Assembly: GCA_045579085.1 (NCBI GenBank)
Contig: JAZNLO010000029.1
Coordinates: 1 to 27,759, forward strand
DNA length: 27,759 nucleotides
Reading direction: 5' to 3'
Source of the DNA: RGIG2206 sp045579085
GTDB taxonomy: Bacteria; Bacillota; Clostridia; Oscillospirales; Acutalibacteraceae
Below, one piece after another: positions 24,179-27,759 of this stretch. Numbering within the stretch: position 1 is the first letter of the stretch; each line of letters begins with the position of its first letter. Under the pieces are notes generated by a model. It worked only from the letters and a program-made list of their open reading frames with translations, made no database searches and had not been told where the DNA came from. The translations under genes were made by a program, and so were the position numbers.

Positions 24179-25983
24179 GTAACAAAAGAGACGATAACAC
24201 CGAAAAGCTTTTGCCTGAAACGGAAACTGCTGAGTCAGTCGAGTCAGCCGAATCCGCTGAGGCGGCTGAGGTAGTTAAGGCTGATGCTGAAATCGGCAAC
24301 GGCAAAGACAAAATCAAATATGACGAGAGCCTTTTTGAAGGTTCAACAGTTTTTGGTGCTTCTAAGGCGGTACCTGTAAAGGAAAGAAAGCTTAAGGCTA
24401 AAACTAAGGCTATCATTTTTTCTGCCGCCGCACTTGTGGTTGCGGGCGCTATTTTGCTCACTGTTTTTCTTATCCCCCCTGCAACCGACAGCGGAGACGA
24501 TATAACCACCAGCACGCCCGCCTACGCCGTCGCTAAAATCAGCGAGGCGGATGTTGAATCGCTTGACGTGTTCAACAAGTACGGCAAGATGCACATTTAT
24601 ATCCCCAAGTCAAAAAAGAGCGAGGCTGCCTCGTCTAAGGCTACAAGCTCTGACAGCACCGTACAGGCTGTTGAGGAGTATGACTGGTGCGTTGAGGGCT
24701 ATGAGAAATACAACCTCACAGGCGCTATGTATCTGCTTAAGGCGGCAATCAATATGTCTGCCACCAAACAGTTAACCACTGCTGACGGCGCTCAGCTTGC
24801 AGATGACCTCTACACCAAGTTTGACACCCTTTCGTATCACGACGGCGCTAACGGAACCGGCGATAACCCCTACGGCTTTGACAATCCGTATGTTGCATTT
24901 ACAGTTAACTCGTCTAAGAAAGACAAGTCGTATTCCGTAATCATTGGCAACACAACCCCAGATAAAATCGGCAGATACGTTACCGTTACTGGTGACTCAG
25001 CCGTGTATATCCTCACGGATATGGGTACGGGCAAGTATAACTTTATCTCAAGCCCTGCAGACCTTATCAACTACAGCATGGTTGAAACTATCAAGTCAAA
25101 CGAGAACAACGCCGATTACTTCATCGACGGCGAGATTGCGCTCAAAGATAGCCTTACGCTCTCCGGCTCGTGCCGCGAAAACACTCTTGTCGTTGAAAGT
25201 GCACCCGACGAGCTAAGCGTTATGACTTTCGTAGTTTCAAAGCCCACCTTCCGCGCGGGTAACGAAAATAATATCGCAGATATCCTCAACATAGCGAGCG
25301 ACGGGCTTGCAAGTGAGGGAGCTTTCAAGCTCGGCTGCACAAGCGCCGACTTGGCTGAATACGGCATTACTAATCCGTTCTCTAAGGTGGAAATTCAAAT
25401 TGCTGATTATAACCTTACGCTGAGCTTCGGCAAGGCTATCAACGGATACTATCCCTGCTACGTTAACGGCACCGACATTATCTATAAAGTCAGCGTTGCC
25501 GATAACGAGTGGATTGCTTACTCCAGCAAGGATATTTACTTTGACTCGCTCTTCCTTGAGTTTATCGCAGATATCTCAAGCATAACTGTTGAAACTCAAA
25601 AAAGAACCGTCACATTTAATCTCATAAGAGAAACCGCTGAGGACGGCGAGGATTTCGACGTTGAAGTGCCCGGCTACGAGGAGCTCGAAATAGACGCAAC
25701 TCAGATGGGATATTTCTATTACAGAATTCTTGCTCTGTCGGTTGAGGAATATGCCGCTACAGAGTGTCCCACCGATTCTGCCTATATGAAATTTACATTT
25801 GATTATATAGACAGCTCTAAGCCTAAGGACGAAATAGCTTTGTACAAGTATTCAACAAGACGCTATTTCTACACCCTCAACGGCAAAGGCGATGCGCTTG
25901 TTGCCGCCGCAAACGTAAGAGATATTTACAATTGCCTTGAGGACCTCCTCGCAGGCGAGAAAATCAGTAAAGCTACCTATTAA
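24175..25983 (+). CDS. DUF4340 membrane-anchored protein
   Basis: A 602-residue protein with an acidic cytoplasmic N terminus rich in Glu, Ala, Ser and Val (about 10-45), a basic stretch before one helix (about 81-102), and a large extracytoplasmic region containing repeated beta-rich DUF4340 modules (for example YSVIIGNTTPDKIGRYVTV and LTLSFGKAINGYYPCYVNG). Proteins of this kind regularly follow GldG-like genes and are presumed to act with the transporter outside the membrane; no enzyme motif is seen. The ATG at 24175 overlaps the preceding stop (ATGA) and has CAGGAGG 6-12 nt upstream; the 12-codon upstream extension is rejected. It is the last gene of the operon, followed after 12 bp by a strong terminator. 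Confidence 0.88.
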   Translation: MSNKRDDNTEKLLPETETAESVESAESAEAAEVVKADAEIGNGKDKIKYDESLFEGSTVFGASKAVPVKERKLKAKTKAIIFSAAALVVAGAILLTVFLIPPATDSGDDITTSTPAYAVAKISEADVESLDVFNKYGKMHIYIPKSKKSEAASSKATSSDSTVQAVEEYDWCVEGYEKYNLTGAMYLLKAAINMSATKQLTTADGAQLADDLYTKFDTLSYHDGANGTGDNPYGFDNPYVAFTVNSSKKDKSYSVIIGNTTPDKIGRYVTVTGDSAVYILTDMGTGKYNFISSPADLINYSMVETIKSNENNADYFIDGEIALKDSLTLSGSCRENTLVVESAPDELSVMTFVVSKPTFRAGNENNIADILNIASDGLASEGAFKLGCTSADLAEYGITNPFSKVEIQIADYNLTLSFGKAINGYYPCYVNGTDIIYKVSVADNEWIAYSSKDIYFDSLFLEFIADISSITVETQKRTVTFNLIRETAEDGEDFDVEVPGYEELEIDATQMGYFYYRILALSVEEYAATECPTDSAYMKFTFDYIDSSKPKDEIALYKYSTRRYFYTLNGKGDALVAAANVRDIYNCLEDLLAGEKISKATY

Positions 25984-25995
25984 TAGGTTATAAGT

Positions 25996-26036
25996 AAAAC
26001 AAAGACCAAGTCGGTTGACTTGGTCTTTGTTTTTTA
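25996..26036. terminator. Bidirectional terminator between the Gld-like operon and rsmE
   Basis: A perfect 17-bp stem (25996-26012 with 26017-26033, core ACAAAGACCAAGTC) around a GGTT loop, followed by T residues on the plus strand and, because the arms begin with A and end with T, also on the minus strand. It separates convergent genes. Confidence 0.93.
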
Positions 26037-26042
26037 TAAATA

Positions 26043-26783
26043 TTAAAAATTCATTTCTGCGTTTAGCATACACATTGAGACGGCAGTTATAGCGGCGGTT
26101 TCGGTGCGTAAAATGCGTTTTCCGAGTGAAACTACCTCAGCGCCAATCTCTTTTGCAAGCTTTATTTCATTATCGTCAAAGCCGCCCTCAGGCCCGATTA
26201 AAATCCCAACCGATTTGCATTCCTTTAATTTATCAAGCACCCTCACAGTAGCGAGCATACCATCCTCGTTTTCGTAGGGCACAATCAAAATATCAAGCTC
26301 GCTCGCTATCTGCAATGCCGCTTTGTATGACAGCACATCAAATACCTCAGGTATAACATTTCGCTTGCTTTGTTTTGCAGCGCTTTCCGAGATAGCTTGC
26401 CATCTGATAACTTTTGATTTCTTTTTCTTATCATCAAGCTTAACAACGCACCGCTTCATTTCAGTTGGCACAACTGCATAAGCTCCCAGTTCAACCGCCT
26501 TTTGAATGATAAGCTCCATTTTGTCGCTTTTGGGAAGACCTTGAAAAAGATAAATCTTCAACGGAAGCTCGGTGCTTTTATAATCTTGTTCCAAAACTCT
26601 AACGATAACAGTATCACCGTCAAAGCTCTCGATTTCACATAAATCGCTCTTTCCGTCAGCACTGACAAGGAATGTATCGCCTATATCCATTCTCAAAACA
26701 TTGATAATATGGTTATAGTCCGACCCTGAAATAAAATAGCGGCCCTTTTGCCTTGCAGAAGCGTCTACAAAAAAGTTATGCAT
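26043..26783 (-). CDS. rsmE: 16S rRNA (uracil-1498-N3)-methyltransferase RsmE
   Basis: RsmE methylates U1498 of 16S rRNA in the assembled small subunit using S-adenosylmethionine. At 246 residues it has the usual length. The N-terminal PUA-like domain (1-70) contains HIINVLRMDIGDTF. The SPOUT domain has KSDKMELIIQKAVELGA (85-101), the SAM-binding loop IGPEGGF (196-202) and the knot-end motif LGKRILRTETA (220-230). All hallmark segments are present. The ATG has AAAGGACG about 8 nt upstream. In many Clostridia rsmE follows prmA; here it stands alone behind its own promoter, converging on the Gld-like operon. Confidence 0.95.
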   Translation of the reverse strand: MHNFFVDASARQKGRYFISGSDYNHIINVLRMDIGDTFLVSADGKSDLCEIESFDGDTVIVRVLEQDYKSTELPLKIYLFQGLPKSDKMELIIQKAVELGAYAVVPTEMKRCVVKLDDKKKKSKVIRWQAISESAAKQSKRNVIPEVFDVLSYKAALQIASELDILIVPYENEDGMLATVRVLDKLKECKSVGILIGPEGGFDDNEIKLAKEIGAEVVSLGKRILRTETAAITAVSMCMLNAEMNF

Positions 26784-26804
26784 GATTTCACGTCCTTTAT
26801 AAAG

Positions 26805-26833
26805 ATTATACTATGAAACCTTGATAAAATCAA
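26805..26833 (-). promoter_or_regulatory. Promoter of rsmE
   Basis: On the minus strand: TTGATT (26828-26833), 17-bp spacer, perfect TATAAT (26805-26810), about 22 bp before the ATG, giving a very short leader. Confidence 0.78.
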
Positions 26834-26872
26834 CGGCTTGAAAATGATACCGCCTTGCTTTTATAAAAAAGT

Positions 26873-26902
26873 AAAATCCCAGTACTATCGTACGAGGATT
26901 TT
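26873..26902 (-). terminator. Probable terminator of the 65-residue membrane protein gene
   Basis: AAAATCC and GGATTTT form the outer stem, with an inner GTAC/GTAC stem separated by a 2x2 internal loop. On the minus strand it is followed by TTTTACTTTTTT. It lies 44 bp after the stop of the small gene and before the rsmE promoter. Confidence 0.55.
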
Positions 26903-26945
26903 TGGCAGTTACGAACCATTATGATGCCAAGTATTATAAGAAACA

Positions 26946-27143
26946 TTATTTATTTGTTTTTCTGTACTTTATCATACGTATTATAATAAGTGTTAAAAGA
27001 ACTAAATCGATTATCAAAAATACCCCTGTTAATATATTAATCCATTCAGGGATATTTAGATAATTCTTTATAACATTTATGGTAGAACAAAAAACTAATA
27101 TCGTAACAAATATCAAATTTAAAATTTGCGTCTTTTTATCCAT
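26946..27143 (-). CDS. Small two-helix membrane protein
   Basis: A 65-residue protein, MDKKTQILNLIFVTILVFC at the start, with helices at about 7-26 and 35-58, a short loop (NYLNIPEW) and a basic tail (RMIKYRKTNK). Both ends should lie in the cytoplasm. The family is not recognised. A good ribosome binding site (AAGGCGGTG, about 4 nt before ATG) and a TG-C-TATAAT promoter 20 bp upstream support a real gene despite the small size. It is AT-rich. It lies between the tRNA-Tyr terminator and rsmE and is probably monocistronic. Confidence 0.65.
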   Translation of the reverse strand: MDKKTQILNLIFVTILVFCSTINVIKNYLNIPEWINILTGVFLIIDLVLLTLIIIRMIKYRKTNK

Positions 27144-27163
27144 AAAATCACCGCCTTAATTTA

Positions 27164-27169
27164 ATTATA
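27164..27169 (-). promoter_or_regulatory. Extended -10 promoter of the 65-residue gene
   Basis: Perfect TATAAT on the minus strand preceded by TGC (extended -10); the -35 position is poor (TCGATT). The remainder of the gap 27144-27280 holds only the 12-bp tandem repeat noted separately. Confidence 0.55.
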
Positions 27170-27208
27170 GCATAGAACAATAGATTAATCGAGGTGTATC
27201 GTTGTTTT

Positions 27209-27232
27209 AGCACCCTAATTAGTACCCTAATT
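27209..27232. repeat. 12-bp tandem duplication
   Basis: AGCACCCTAATT directly followed by AGTACCCTAATT; the two differ at one base. It is located upstream of the small membrane protein promoter (minus strand), beyond the tRNA-Tyr terminator. Confidence 0.6.
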
Positions 27233-27280
27233 GCAATAAATTCTATGTGTTTGTGTGTGATTTTTTAACAAATCGCCTAT

Positions 27281-27328
27281 AAATAAAAAAAGCGCTTAAG
27301 CCCGCGTAAACAGCGGATTTAAGCGCTT
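27281..27328 (-). terminator. Terminator of tRNA-Tyr
   Basis: Arms 27290-27305 and 27313-27328 (AAGCGCTTAA plus CCGC/GCGG, with a small internal mismatch) form a hairpin followed on the minus strand by TTTTTTTATTT. It abuts the CCA end of the tRNA. Confidence 0.9.
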
Positions 27329-27412
27329 GGTGGGAGAGGACGGATTCGAACCATCGAAGTCACTGACAACAGATTTACAGTCTGCCCCCTTTGGCCACTC
27401 GGGAACTCTCCC
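27328..27412 (-). tRNA. tRNA-Tyr (anticodon GTA)
   Basis: An 85-nt class II tRNA. The acceptor stem GGGAGAG/CTCTCCC pairs fully, with discriminator A and encoded CCA. The anticodon stem-loop CAGA-CTGTAAA-TCTG gives GTA. A long variable arm (about TTGTCAGTGACTTCGA) and the T-loop GGTTCGAATCC are present, as expected for bacterial tRNA-Tyr. Confidence 0.97.
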
Positions 27413-27444
27413 ATATTCAATTGCGGTTTTGTGCCACGAATGGT

Positions 27445-27473
27445 ATTATAGCACAGTTGTATATAGGTGTCAA
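27445..27473 (-). promoter_or_regulatory. Consensus promoter of tRNA-Tyr
   Basis: On the minus strand: TTGACA (27468-27473), 17-bp spacer, TATAAT (27445-27450) preceded by TG-C. Both hexamers are perfect and the -10 is extended, as expected for a stable RNA gene; it is about 32 bp before the mature 5' end. Confidence 0.92.
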
Positions 27474-27518
27474 GCAGTTTTTTCACATAAAAACTATTTT
27501 GTAATTCAACTTTTTCTA

Positions 27519-27547
27519 TTGACAAATTAAACTCTATATGATAATAT
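27519..27547 (+). promoter_or_regulatory. Promoter of tRNA-Thr
   Basis: TTGACA (27519-27524), 17-bp spacer, TAATAT (27542-27547); GATAAT at 27540-27545 is an alternative -10 with a 15-bp spacer. It is back to back with the tRNA-Tyr promoter. Confidence 0.7.
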
Positions 27548-27562
27548 AACTTTTGTTCAATC

Positions 27563-27638
27563 GCTGGTTTAGCTCAGTTGGTAGAGCAGCTGATTTGTAA
27601 TCAGCAGGTCGGGGGTTCAAGTCCGTCAACCAGCTCCA
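27563..27638 (+). tRNA. tRNA-Thr (anticodon TGT)
   Basis: A 76-nt tRNA. Acceptor stem GCTGGTT/AACCAGC, discriminator T, encoded CCA. D-arm TTAGCTCAGTTGGTAGAGCA. Anticodon stem-loop GCTGA-TTTGTAA-TCAGC gives TGT. T-loop GGTTCAAGTCC. The stem between variable loop and T-arm has the usual length. Confidence 0.97.
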
Positions 27639-27640
27639 GA

Positions 27641-27674
27641 AAAAAACTCTTGTTCTTTTGAACAAGAGTTTTTT
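27641..27674 (+). terminator. Terminator of tRNA-Thr
   Basis: A perfect 15-bp stem (27641-27655 with 27660-27674, core ACTCTTGTTC/GAACAAGAGT) and TTTT loop, ending in six T residues; it starts 2 bp after the tRNA. Confidence 0.92.
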
Positions 27675-27676
27675 CA

Positions 27677-27751
27677 GTTATATTCGCCTTCGGCGAGTTA
27701 TATTGCTTCGCAGTGATATTCGTCTAACGCCGAGTGATATTCGCTTCGCGA
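27677..27751. repeat. Tandem micro-hairpin repeat array (runs to window edge)
   Basis: Four consecutive units of 20, 16, 21 and 18 bp at 27677-27696, 27697-27712, 27713-27733 and 27734-27751. Each begins GTTATATT or GTGATATT and continues into a tiny palindrome: CGCC-TTC-GGCG, TGC-TTC-GCA, a decayed CGTCTAACGCCGA, and TCGC-TTC-GCGA. The box is constant while the hairpin stem sequence changes with compensating bases. The array directly follows the tRNA-Thr terminator and may continue past the edge. Confidence 0.75.
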
Positions 27752-27759
27752 GTTTTGGT

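Noticed and set aside
27319..27530. Two opposing ~67-residue frames
   Set aside because: They are translations of tRNA-Tyr and its promoter region, not genes.

Overview
The window looks like a chromosomal segment of a low-to-mid GC Gram-positive anaerobe of class Clostridia, most likely a gut Ruminococcaceae/Oscillospiraceae-type bacterium. The reasons are the gdpP-rplI-dnaB gene order, RNase J, strong AAAGGAG-type ribosome binding sites, TTG/GTG starts, near-consensus sigma-A promoters with 17-bp spacers, a MnmA of the CxxC type, and a heterodimeric ABC exporter of a kind common in Clostridia. The species is an inference; no rRNA is present. Nearly all genes are core or housekeeping, and no integrase, transposase, phage module or CRISPR array is visible.

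Layout, left to right. (1) 1-5205, minus strand: an operon rnj (RNase J) - gdpP (c-di-AMP phosphodiesterase) - rplI (ribosomal protein L9) - dnaB (replicative helicase, cut by the window edge). It starts from a perfect TTGACA-17-TATAAT promoter and has a long leader with two hairpins. (2) 5325-9350, plus strand: an uncalled 51-residue protein, the ComM/YifB AAA+ ATPase, the tRNA thiolase MnmA, then two AT-rich genes for unknown two-helix membrane proteins, closed by a bidirectional terminator. (3) 9365-13711, minus strand: a zinc-ribbon/TM2 membrane protein with its own promoter, and a two-gene heterodimeric ABC exporter whose subunits carry complementary degenerate and canonical ATP sites. 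(4) 13747-18677, envelope block: a bifunctional class A penicillin-binding protein (minus) and an HtrA-type serine protease (plus) are divergent. They are separated by 446 bp of AT-rich DNA with opposed promoters and a 16-bp direct repeat lying on the htrA-side promoter. (5) 18686-20495, minus strand: a DUF1015 protein and a small polytopic membrane protein. (6) 20725-26036, plus strand: a four-gene Gld-like ABC operon (ATPase, ABC-2 permease, GldG-like auxiliary protein, DUF4340 protein), tightly overlapped and ended by a 17-bp-stem terminator. (7) 26043-27759: rsmE (16S rRNA U1498 methyltransferase), a 65-residue membrane protein, tRNA-Tyr(GTA) and a divergent tRNA-Thr(TGT), then a short array of micro-hairpin repeats running into the right edge.

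How the genes relate: the left block couples RNA decay, second-messenger turnover, ribosome synthesis and replication. The centre is cell-envelope biology: peptidoglycan synthesis beside extracytoplasmic proteolysis, plus two separate ABC systems. tRNA/rRNA genes and modifiers are scattered through the rest (MnmA, RsmE, two tRNAs).

The least explained items are the 51-residue protein before comM, the repeat-bearing pbp/htrA divergent control region, the DRT-repeat cytoplasmic tail of the penicillin-binding protein, the Gld-like operon in a presumed non-gliding organism, the AT-rich gene pair after mnmA, and the micro-hairpin array at the right end. I see no complete new defence or mobile system here.
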